A DNA stretch of 9,429 nucleotides from CAYHZG01 sp964361105. GTDB lineage: Bacteria; Patescibacteriota; Minisyncoccia; 2-02-FULL-40-12. Position numbers and translations under genes: made by a program. This document shows, piece after piece, positions 1-5,731 of this stretch (position 1 is its first letter; the number at the start of each line of letters is the position of its first letter). The notes below the pieces were generated by a model, which was not told where the DNA came from, did no database searches, and worked only from the letters and a program-made list of their open reading frames with translations. The stretch lies in the NCBI GenBank assembly GCA_964361105.1, contig CAYHZG010000016.1, forward strand, positions 1-9,429, given 5' to 3'.

Positions 1-32
1 GTAGCGAGGCGAACGAGGAGTGAGGGTTTTTT
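1..32 (+). terminator. Possible right arm and T-tract of an intrinsic terminator cut by the window edge
   Basis: A GC-rich purine stretch (bases 1-26) runs directly into six T residues (27-32), the form of the 3' arm and U-tract of a plus-strand intrinsic terminator. The matching 5' arm would lie left of the window, so the hairpin cannot be seen. The third frame also reads Ser-Glu-Ala-Asn-Glu-Glu then TGA (21-23), so these bases could include the last codons of a plus-strand gene instead. Both readings imply a plus-strand neighbour converging on the Clp gene. Confidence 0.25.
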
Positions 33-62
33 CTGAAAAACAGGAGATAAGATAATTATATA

Positions 63-95
63 AGTTGTACGAGGCCGAACGTTTCCGAAACAACT
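63..95 (-). terminator. Weak stem-loop downstream of the Clp ATPase gene
   Basis: AGTTGT (63-68) and ACAACT (90-95) form a perfect 6-bp stem around a 21-base loop, starting about 20 bases past the Clp stop codon on the minus strand. The transcript then enters an A/T-rich stretch (roughly 46-62) without a pure U-run. It is the only inverted repeat of note between the Clp stop and base 33, so it may help end the clp transcript. The stem is short and AT-rich, so this is a weak call. The rest of 33-116 shows nothing else recognisable. Confidence 0.25.
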
Positions 96-116
96 ATACC
101 CGAGAGGCTTTTCGCG

Positions 117-2807
117 TTAGTGCCTCACCTGCTGTTTAATCCCGACATCAAAACCCCGCTGAGCGGGGCTGTAGTCAACTTCAATCTTGCTGCCCCGCTC
201 CGGTTCTTCTTTAAGTAAGAGTTCTGAGATGCGATTCTCTATTTCTCTCTGAATCACCCGCCGCAATTCACGAGCGCCGAAATGCGGATCAAAACCCTGG
301 TTAGCCAACTGCTTAACTGCCGAAGAAGAAATATCAAAAGCATAGCCAAGCATTTTTAGTTTATCGGTAAGTTTTTCTAACTGCAAAACCACAATTTTCT
401 GGATCTGCTCTTTTTCAAGCGATTTAAAAACAATTACCTCGTCCAAACGGTTTAAAAATTCGGGCCGGAAGTAAACCCGCAAATTATTGATTAAATTATT
501 TTTTAAGGCATCATAATTCATTCGGTCTTTTTGGACCTTATCAAACTCGTGATGAATTATGTCTGAACCGACATTGGATGTGGCGATAATAATGGTATTG
601 GAAAAATCAACCTGCCGGCCTTGGCCGTCAGTCAAACGGACGTCTTCTAAAACCTGAAGCAGAATATTAAAAACATCTGGATGGGCTTTTTCAATCTCGT
701 CCAAAAGGATTATTGAGTGGGGCCTTCGGCGAACTACCTCGGTAAGCTGCCCACCCTCGTCATAACCAACATATCCAGGCGGTGCTCCAATTAGACGCGA
801 AACATTATGCTTTTCCATGTATTCGGACATATCTAAACGAACCAATGCCTCTTCGTCGCCAAAGAGCACCTGGGCCAAGGTTCTAGCTAGTTCTGTCTTT
901 CCGACCCCGGTCGGGCCTAAGAATAAAAATGAAGCAATTGGCTTCCTCATATCGCCCAGTCCGGTCCGGCCTCGCCTGATTGCTTGAGCCACGGAGGCAA
1001 CTGCCTCTTCTTGGTCAATCAGCCGTTCATGAATCCTTTCCTCAAGATTAAGCAGTTTTTCTTTTTCGGCCCGGGTCAGTTCGGTCAAAGGAATGCCGGT
1101 TAGCTTTGAAATCACTTCGGCTACGTTTTCAAACTTAACTTCGGGGATGATTTTCGCTCGTTTAGTCTCCCACTCGTCCAATTTTTCCGATCTTTCTTTT
1201 TCCAACTCAACGATGTCTTTCTCAATCGCCGAAACTTTTTTGCTCTTGGCGTGCTTAGCCGCGTCAAGCTCTTTTTTGAAATTCCTGATTTTTTCTTCCA
1301 GTTTTCTCAAATCATCCGGCTCGGTGGTGAATTGAATCCTGACTCGAGAAGCAGCCTGGTCAATCAAATCAATGGCTTTGTCCGGCAGGAAACGGCCAGT
1401 AATATAACGATGGCTCAATTCGGCGGCGCCAATTAATGCTTCATCCGAAATCTTGACCCGATGATGCGATTCATAGCGGTCTCTCAAACCATGCAAAATC
1501 TCAACTGTTTCTGAAACACTCGGCTCCAAAACTATAATCGGCTGAAACCGCCGCTCCAAAGCCGCGTCTTTTTCAATGTGTTTTTGGTATTCTTTCAAAG
1601 TAGTGGCGCCAACTACGTGAAGCTCGCCTCTGGCCAAAGCCGGCTTAAACATGTTGGCTGCATCCATCACCGCGCCCTCGGCCCTCCCGGCGCCAACCAA
1701 AAGATGAAGCTCATCAATAAAAACAATCAGCTTGTCAGAATTAGCTCTTATCTCCTCCAAAATTCCCTTTAGCCGCTCTTCAAATTGGCCGCGAAATTGT
1801 GTGCCGGCTAAGATTCCGGATAAATCCAACTCAACCACCCGCTTGCCTTGCAAAGGTTCAGACACGCTGCCGGAAATAATTCTCTGAGCCAAACCTTCAA
1901 TAATGGCGGTTTTACCCACGCCCGGCTCGCCGATTAAAACCGGATTATTCTTGGTGCGTCTGGCCAAAATCTCAATAGTCGTTTCAATTTCTTTATGCCG
2001 GCCAATAACCGGGTCTAATTTGCCGATTCGGGCAAGCTGGGTCAAATCGCGGGAAAATTGATCCAAAGCAGGTGTCTCCATCATCGGAATAAAACCATCC
2101 TTGGCTCCCCGGCCAATGACTTTAACCACTGCACTGGCTATTTTTTCGTAATCCAACTTTTGCTTTCTTAAAATCCGGGCACCCAGACCCTCACCCTCCT
2201 GGATCAAAGCTAAAAGAAGGTGTTCTGGACCGATATAGCTATGGCGCAGGCCCTGGGCTTCGGCTAAAGCCAAATCCAAAATTCTTTTCATTCTGGGCGA
2301 GTATTCCAATTCATTTTTTTCTTTTCCTTTCTCAATATCTCTTTCCAGAGCCGATCTGATTTCCGTTTCCGAAATTCTTAAGTTACTTAAAACTTTTTTA
2401 ATAATCTGGTCATTTATCAAAGCCAAAAGTAGATGCTCGGTGTCAATTTCGGAACTGCCAAAATTCTGGGCATAACCCAATGCCTCATCCAGTGACTGCT
2501 TGGCTGCTTCGGAAATATAATCCTGGACATCAACCCTTTCCTGAATTCTCGGCTCGGCTCCGAAAATATCGCCGAAAATATCGCCGAAAATATCATCACC
2601 AAAAATGCTGCCAAAACCGAACGGGTCCCGGCCACGCTTTTTAGGGCTTTCGCCGCCATGCCGGCCGCGATTTCCGCCGCCAAAACTAAAACTTACTCCT
2701 TTTGTCGAGCATTCATCGCAAATATTGACAACTGACCTCACCCCATTAACTATCTTGACCACCCGCCGAGTCGACTGATTTTTCCTACAAACATCACATA
2801 GAGACAT
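117..2807 (-). CDS. clpC: ClpC-type AAA+ protein unfoldase with ClpE-like N-terminal zinc finger
   Basis: A hexameric, cytoplasmic, ATP-driven unfoldase of the Hsp100/Clp class, 896 residues. Visible in order: a four-Cys zinc finger (C4xxC7, C30xxC33) like that of ClpE; a Gly/Phe-rich linker (about 41-86) with IFGD repeats; a double Clp_N domain (about 93-232); AAA-1 with Walker A GEPGVGKT (293-300), Walker B ending D365-E366 and Arg finger R419/R420; a short charged coiled-coil middle domain (about 496-560), of ClpC rather than ClpB length; AAA-2 with Walker A GPTGVGKT (631-638), Walker B ending D703-E704, sensor 1 ATSN (742-745), Arg finger R787 and sensor 2 GAR (845-847). All catalytic residues are present. 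After sensor 1 I see no VGF, IGL or IGF tripeptide for ClpP docking; that stretch reads more like ClpB. The ATG at 2807 is fixed by a promoter ending 10 bases upstream. The symbol is by closest architecture; 'clpE' or 'clpB-like' could be defended. Confidence 0.92.
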   Translation of the reverse strand: MSLCDVCRKNQSTRRVVKIVNGVRSVVNICDECSTKGVSFSFGGGNRGRHGGESPKKRGRDPFGFGSIFGDDIFGDIFGDIFGAEPRIQERVDVQDYISEAAKQSLDEALGYAQNFGSSEIDTEHLLLALINDQIIKKVLSNLRISETEIRSALERDIEKGKEKNELEYSPRMKRILDLALAEAQGLRHSYIGPEHLLLALIQEGEGLGARILRKQKLDYEKIASAVVKVIGRGAKDGFIPMMETPALDQFSRDLTQLARIGKLDPVIGRHKEIETTIEILARRTKNNPVLIGEPGVGKTAIIEGLAQRIISGSVSEPLQGKRVVELDLSGILAGTQFRGQFEERLKGILEEIRANSDKLIVFIDELHLLVGAGRAEGAVMDAANMFKPALARGELHVVGATTLKEYQKHIEKDAALERRFQPIIVLEPSVSETVEILHGLRDRYESHHRVKISDEALIGAAELSHRYITGRFLPDKAIDLIDQAASRVRIQFTTEPDDLRKLEEKIRNFKKELDAAKHAKSKKVSAIEKDIVELEKERSEKLDEWETKRAKIIPEVKFENVAEVISKLTGIPLTELTRAEKEKLLNLEERIHERLIDQEEAVASVAQAIRRGRTGLGDMRKPIASFLFLGPTGVGKTELARTLAQVLFGDEEALVRLDMSEYMEKHNVSRLIGAPPGYVGYDEGGQLTEVVRRRPHSIILLDEIEKAHPDVFNILLQVLEDVRLTDGQGRQVDFSNTIIIATSNVGSDIIHHEFDKVQKDRMNYDALKNNLINNLRVYFRPEFLNRLDEVIVFKSLEKEQIQKIVVLQLEKLTDKLKMLGYAFDISSSAVKQLANQGFDPHFGARELRRVIQREIENRISELLLKEEPERGSKIEVDYSPAQRGFDVGIKQQVRH
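2560..2595 (-). repeat. Three tandem 12-base units encoding the IFGD linker repeats of the Clp ATPase
   Basis: On the plus strand the unit CCGAAAATATCG occurs at 2560-2571 and 2572-2583, and again at 2584-2595 with one change in the last base. A degenerate fourth copy, CCAAAAATGCTG, lies at 2599-2610. Each unit encodes four residues of the Ile-Phe-Gly-Asp type, so gain or loss of a unit alters linker length without breaking the frame. Confidence 0.9.
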
Positions 2808-2816
2808 AGCAAAAAA

Positions 2817-2845
2817 ATTTTAGGAAATTTTAAAGACGAAGTCAA
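2817..2845 (-). promoter_or_regulatory. Sigma70-type promoter for the Clp ATPase gene, predicting a near-leaderless mRNA
   Basis: Read on the minus strand, the -35 box is TTGACT (2845-2840, 5 of 6 to consensus), the spacer is exactly 17 bases, and the -10 box is TAAAAT (2822-2817, 5 of 6). Only nine bases separate the -10 box from the ATG at 2807, so transcription should begin about at G2810, or at the A of the ATG. No Shine-Dalgarno can fit. An A-rich stretch at 2861-2873 lies where a distal UP element would be. I see no CIRCE inverted repeat and no paired CtsR heptamers. Confidence 0.7.
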
Positions 2846-2907
2846 GCTTTCTAACTTCTTATTTTTTATTTTTCCCAGTTCCCCGACCCCCTTCTGCGGC
2901 GTCGAAT

Positions 2908-3252
2908 TTACTTCATGGTAAACCCCCCGCCGATCAGCGCTCCGACAACGTTCATCTCAAAAGCAAAGACAGCCAAAGACCATACTGCATCAATCCCCAT
3001 TGCTTTTACCACTCCCCAACCCAAAACTATCAAAACCGCCCAAACCACACCGATTGCCACTCCAGCCCAAAGCGCTTTGCCCCAACTATTTCCGCCTTGA
3101 TAACCAACCCAAAGACCAAAAACTAAGCTAAGTAATGCCCAAGTATCTACTGACATCATCTCTTCTACTCCTTGAACATAGCTTAAAATAACTGCCACCA
3201 CAGCGACTAAAACGGCTGCGGTAACTGGTGCTTTCATCATGACTTTCATCAT
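2908..3252 (-). CDS. Small integral membrane protein of unknown function, about four membrane helices
   Basis: I do not recognise the family. From the chosen start the product is 114 residues and almost entirely hydrophobic. Predicted helices, numbered from this start, lie near residues 8-26, 36-51, 58-81 and 90-109, with Gly- and Ala-rich faces and few charges, ending Gly-Gly-Gly-Phe-Thr-Met-Lys. The frame opens farther upstream at a TTG (3303), but that extension crosses two hairpins and adds a polar, Cys-containing stretch unlike the rest. The ATG at 3252 or the ATG at 3240 is therefore preferred; the two begin copies of a 10-base repeat and keep the same frame. No good Shine-Dalgarno precedes either; AAGG lies too far upstream. 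The nuclease gene precedes it by 102 bases and the Clp promoter follows. Hydropathy and intact length support a real gene; function is open. Confidence 0.65.
   Translation of the reverse strand: MMKVMMKAPVTAAVLVAVVAVILSYVQGVEEMMSVDTWALLSLVFGLWVGYQGGNSWGKALWAGVAIGVVWAVLIVLGWGVVKAMGIDAVWSLAVFAFEMNVVGALIGGGFTMK
3231..3252 (-). repeat. Duplicated start-codon segment, ATGATGAAAG twice
   Basis: On the minus strand ATGATGAAAG occurs at 3252-3243 and again at 3240-3231, a 12-base period, giving Met-Met-Lys-Val-Met-Met-Lys-Ala. Either copy can supply an in-frame start, so the sequence alone does not decide the true N-terminus. Confidence 0.85.
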
Positions 3253-3276
3253 AATTTTATAGTCTAACCTTATAGC

Positions 3277-3324
3277 CCAGTGGCTCACTGAGCAACTGGA
3301 CAATTTATTAAACTTCAGCTGCTC
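3277..3324 (-). promoter_or_regulatory. Two overlapping, mutually exclusive hairpins in the leader of the small membrane protein gene
   Basis: In minus-strand RNA, hairpin I pairs GAGCAGCUG (3324-3316) with CAGUUGCUC (3298-3290): nine pairs including one G-U, with a 17-base loop. Hairpin II pairs CCAGU-U-GCUC (3299-3290) with GAGC-C-ACUGG (3286-3277, reading through a three-base loop): nine pairs with one internal U/C mismatch. Both use 3290-3298, so only one can form at a time. No U-run follows hairpin II, so classical attenuation is not supported. The stretch ends about 25 bases before the ATG at 3252. Confidence 0.4.
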
Positions 3325-3329
3325 GACGC

Positions 3330-3349
3330 ATCCAGCATTTTGACTGGAT
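3330..3349 (-). terminator. Perfect 6-bp stem-loop just after the nuclease stop codon
   Basis: ATCCAG and CTGGAT pair around an 8-base loop, starting five bases after the nuclease TGA. There is no following U-tract, so it is at best a weak or factor-assisted terminator, or an mRNA 3'-end stabiliser for the three-gene unit that begins at 7981. Confidence 0.3.
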
Positions 3350-3354
3350 TTACA

Positions 3355-4020
3355 TCAGCCGATTACATCGTGAATATCATCAATCCAACGGCAATAATTG
3401 CAGTTTTCGTGTTTTTCCGGCCTTGGACCGTTTAAAAGATTTACGGCCTTATAAAAAAGCTCCCGAGCATTGTCTTTTGAGGTTTCTACCCTCTTTGGAA
3501 TTATATCAAACTTTATCAAATTGTTGCTGTGGATTTTTAAAGGGGCAAAAAAGACCAGGTAGCCGACGTCTTTAGTCGGATAACCATTCTCATCTAAAAG
3601 CCAGGTGTAAATATTAAGCTGGTTTTGGTGAAAAATATGAGAATCATCTCTAATATCGCCTTTGGACTTATAATCCAAAGGAATAAAATGATTATCGTCT
3701 GAAACCAAGCAGTCGTCCAAAGCACTGACCAGCTTTGCCCCGGCTTTTTCATCAATAAAAGTTAGGCCAGTCCTCCAGTTCCGCCACTTTTTTAAAAGCT
3801 CTTGATTATCAAACAACCGGCCCTCAACCAGCCCTTCTAATTGAGGCGGCAGTCCTTCTTTCCTAAACCCGTCAAAGTAATCCTTAACCAAAAGGTCCAT
3901 CTTGGTGTAAAGCGGCATGGGGAGCCCTTGGGGCCGCCTCACCCCTTCCTTGACTTGAAGATAAAAACAGCGGCCGCATTCCTTAAACAAAGCTAAACTT
4001 GAAGCTGAAAGTAAAAACAT
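3355..4020 (-). CDS. PD-(D/E)XK superfamily nuclease, RecB/Cas4-like, with four paired cysteines
   Basis: Predicted metal-dependent DNA nuclease of the RecB/Cas4-like fold, 221 residues. Near the N-terminus is SASSLALFKECGRCFYL, the box that opens this family. The catalytic series follows: D102/D103 as the first acidic site, then D116-Y117-K118 as the (D/E)xK motif inside IPLDYKSK, then Q134xxxY138 within HQNQLNIYTWLL, the fourth motif of the RecB-like group. Cys pairs C15xxC18 and C207xxC210 near the two ends could hold an Fe-S cluster or zinc; Cas4 and AddB usually use one N-terminal and three C-terminal cysteines, so the 2+2 pattern differs. No helicase domain is attached and no CRISPR or cas gene is visible, so Cas4 is not claimed. 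It starts five bases after the protease stop; GGCGGA in the last protease codons is a possible ribosome binding site. Substrate unknown. Confidence 0.8.
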   Translation of the reverse strand: MFLLSASSLALFKECGRCFYLQVKEGVRRPQGLPMPLYTKMDLLVKDYFDGFRKEGLPPQLEGLVEGRLFDNQELLKKWRNWRTGLTFIDEKAGAKLVSALDDCLVSDDNHFIPLDYKSKGDIRDDSHIFHQNQLNIYTWLLDENGYPTKDVGYLVFFAPLKIHSNNLIKFDIIPKRVETSKDNARELFYKAVNLLNGPRPEKHENCNYCRWIDDIHDVIG

Positions 4021-4025
4021 AATAA

Positions 4026-5729
4026 TTAATCCGCCAGTTCTAGAATTTTATTTCTTGTCTTTGGCCCGACATAGCCGATTTGAGGAAAAATTTCGTATTT
4101 TTTCTGAAACCTTATGACCGCATTCTTGGTAAGTGGCCCAAAGTAACCGCTAATTCTGGCCTCTGGATAAACTCCTTGGTTTATTAAAAACTTCTGGAGC
4201 TGCCCTACATCGTCTCCTTTTGAACCGATAGATAAATCACGAGTTAGAGAAATACTAATCGTACTTTTTTGTAGTTGCTTAATCTGATTCTGCAAAGCTG
4301 AGATTTTATCCAAAAGATCTTGAATTGATGTTGCCGGTGATATCTGCGGCAAAGGAGTCGAGGCATTAAGCTCTTCAAATTCGGAAGTCAACTGGACTTT
4401 AAGGTTAAAAGAAACAACTGGATCATTTTCAGTAAACTTGGATGTCTTTGAATGGTTAGCCGGAATTAAAACGATTTTATAAATCTCGGAACCGAAATTT
4501 TTAAAGAAAAAGGTGGCGCTTGTTCCATTAAGAGGAAGAAAACTGATTTCTTTCTGCCCGTTTATTTTAAAAGCAATAAAAGGAACTCTGAAATTCGTTT
4601 CCATATCGGCTGAAAAATCAACTTTTAAATTCAAACCCGTGCTAGAACCAACCAAAGTATTAAACTCATACCAGTGGGGTTGCCAATCCTTACTTTGATT
4701 AGAAACTGAAAAAATGGTCCCAATCCCGGAAATAGTATAGCTTTGGGTCGGCGAAACCCTGAAATTGCTTAAATGCCCGGATTTATAAGCATACTTTTGA
4801 TCCACTGATGAATCATTCAATATATTGGCAATGGTCCAATCGGAAAAAACATCAGAAAATGTCTGAGAGAACAAATTTTGCCGCAAGGCCTCATTAATGG
4901 AGCCAATCCCTGATTTAGCGCTTTTTTGAGAATCAACCAAAATTTGAGCACCGTAATTATCCACCAGGTAATACATAAAAAGAGTAACCGCCCCGTAATC
5001 AGATGATTCATTCTTCCACTCGGCTAAGGGATCGGACTGATTTTGCTGAAAAGCGAAAATTCTTCTCCTGATATTGGAAGTGTCAAAAACATCATCATAG
5101 CCCAAGAGCCGAGGGGCGTATTCGGCCCTGGTTTCGTTAAGCCAAACATCCTCAGTAATATTTTTTAAAATTTCTTTTTGGTAAAAACCGATGAGATGCT
5201 GAAATTCATGGGCCAAAAAAACTTTGGCCCGGCCTGAAATAACCGAAGAAGAATTTATAAAAAACATCTCCCGCTCGTTTGATTCAGGCGCTTCGGTTTT
5301 TTTGTAAAGATGAGTGGTGTCAAAATACCCGCCGGCTTGGTCAATAAGTTTAGTTATTAAAACTGTTATTTTCGGATCATTATCAACTCCAGGATTGCTT
5401 TCGGTCCCCCAAAAACCTCTTTCAATCGGGTAAATCCGATTATCAAATTCCAAAGCCAATTCATCTAACTTTTCTAGGAACAGATTCTTTTCCGGCTCAA
5501 AAACCCCGGCCCAAAAATCATCGGAAACATACCAGTAGGCGTTACTAGAAATTTTTCTCAAAGTGGCGCTGACTTTTGTCCGGCTAAGATACTCATATTG
5601 AGGATTTAGATTAAAGATAACGGTCTGATTAAGAAAATCGGCAGAAGCGCTTCCAGAATATAGAATATAGAATATAGAATATAGAACAACGAAAGAAATG
5701 GTTTTAGAATTTAAATGTCTAAATTTCAT
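4026..5729 (-). CDS. Secreted zinc metalloprotease (HExxH, M30/hyicolysin-like) with C-terminal peptidoglycan-binding domain
   Basis: Predicted exported protease, 567 residues. The N-terminus is a signal peptide: basic start, hydrophobic core (about 11-24) and an Ala-Ser-Ala site, with cleavage expected after A30. The catalytic region holds HEFQH (174-178), with E199 in WLNETRAEYA as probable third zinc ligand. That layout, with DPKITVLITKL and GGYF upstream (about 119-136), resembles the M30 hyicolysin group. A beta-rich region (about 320-450) follows, then a short coiled coil (about 468-488), then a peptidoglycan_binding_1 repeat (about 496-563) with GSKGDDVGQLQKFL and GYFGPLTKNAVIRFQ, a form frequent in Parcubacteria. 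It should therefore be held at the cell wall. Its ATG overlaps the stop of the preceding gene (TAATG) and has no Shine-Dalgarno, so translation probably depends on reinitiation. A 7-base tandem repeat lies in the signal-peptide codons. The exact peptidase family is an inference from motifs. Confidence 0.82.
   Translation of the reverse strand: MKFRHLNSKTISFVVLYSIFYILYSGSASADFLNQTVIFNLNPQYEYLSRTKVSATLRKISSNAYWYVSDDFWAGVFEPEKNLFLEKLDELALEFDNRIYPIERGFWGTESNPGVDNDPKITVLITKLIDQAGGYFDTTHLYKKTEAPESNEREMFFINSSSVISGRAKVFLAHEFQHLIGFYQKEILKNITEDVWLNETRAEYAPRLLGYDDVFDTSNIRRRIFAFQQNQSDPLAEWKNESSDYGAVTLFMYYLVDNYGAQILVDSQKSAKSGIGSINEALRQNLFSQTFSDVFSDWTIANILNDSSVDQKYAYKSGHLSNFRVSPTQSYTISGIGTIFSVSNQSKDWQPHWYEFNTLVGSSTGLNLKVDFSADMETNFRVPFIAFKINGQKEISFLPLNGTSATFFFKNFGSEIYKIVLIPANHSKTSKFTENDPVVSFNLKVQLTSEFEELNASTPLPQISPATSIQDLLDKISALQNQIKQLQKSTISISLTRDLSIGSKGDDVGQLQKFLINQGVYPEARISGYFGPLTKNAVIRFQKKYEIFPQIGYVGPKTRNKILELAD
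5655..5686 (-). repeat. 7-base tandem repeat (4 full copies plus 4 bases) within the signal-peptide codons
   Basis: On the plus strand AGAATAT is repeated at 5655-5661, 5662-5668, 5669-5675 and 5676-5682, followed by AGAA (5683-5686), with no mismatch. On the coding strand it is TATATTC. Since 7 is not a multiple of 3, each gain or loss shifts the reading frame, except in steps of three units. All frames of the repeat read as the same hydrophobic cycle (Tyr-Ile-Leu-Tyr-Ser-Ile-Phe) without stops, which forms the signal-peptide core. Confidence 0.95.
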
Positions 5730-5731
5730 TA
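5727..5731 (-). promoter_or_regulatory. TAATG stop/start overlap coupling the Wzy_C-TPR and protease genes
   Basis: On the minus strand the TAA stop (5731-5729) and the ATG (5729-5727) share one A. The bases just upstream are pyrimidine-rich (TTCTCTTCGC) with no purine-rich ribosome binding site. Termination-reinitiation by the same ribosome is therefore the likely way the protease is translated. Confidence 0.75.

Noticed and set aside
1093..1772. Plus-strand open frames inside the clp gene, and similar ones in the other large genes
   Set aside because: They lie antisense or out of frame to genes with complete conserved motifs and have no recognisable domains or start signals of their own.
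2560..2610. Short tandem repeats as a CRISPR array
   Set aside because: Units of 12 bases here and 7 bases at 5655-5686 are directly adjacent with no spacers, and both lie inside intact genes.
2874..2891. G-quadruplex upstream of the clp promoter (G5, G4 and G3 runs on the minus strand)
   Set aside because: Only three runs of three or more G are present; a standard three-tier quadruplex needs four. A two-tier form cannot be excluded but has no support.
2808..2907. CIRCE or CtsR heat-shock operators before clp
   Set aside because: No GAGTGCTAA-type inverted repeat and no paired GTCAAA heptamers; a lone GTCAAG within the -35 region is not enough.
3266..3300. GCTCAGTGAGC looks like a tRNA D-arm
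   Set aside because: The loop is only three bases, and no acceptor stem, anticodon arm or TTCGA-type T-loop can be placed around it. It is better explained as part of the hairpin cluster.
3253..3303. TTG start at 3303 giving a 131-residue version of the small membrane protein
   Set aside because: The extra 17 residues are polar, cross the inverted repeats and have no ribosome binding site; the hydrophobic protein begins naturally at one of the Met pairs.
3355..3357. Recoded UGA (glycine code of Absconditabacteria/Gracilibacteria)
   Set aside because: About 3000 codons in the other genes contain no in-frame TGA, so UGA is acting as a stop here.
3355..4020. Calling the nuclease Cas4
   Set aside because: The fold motifs fit, but no CRISPR array, cas1 or cas2 is present and the cysteine layout is different. 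Only the superfamily level is supported.
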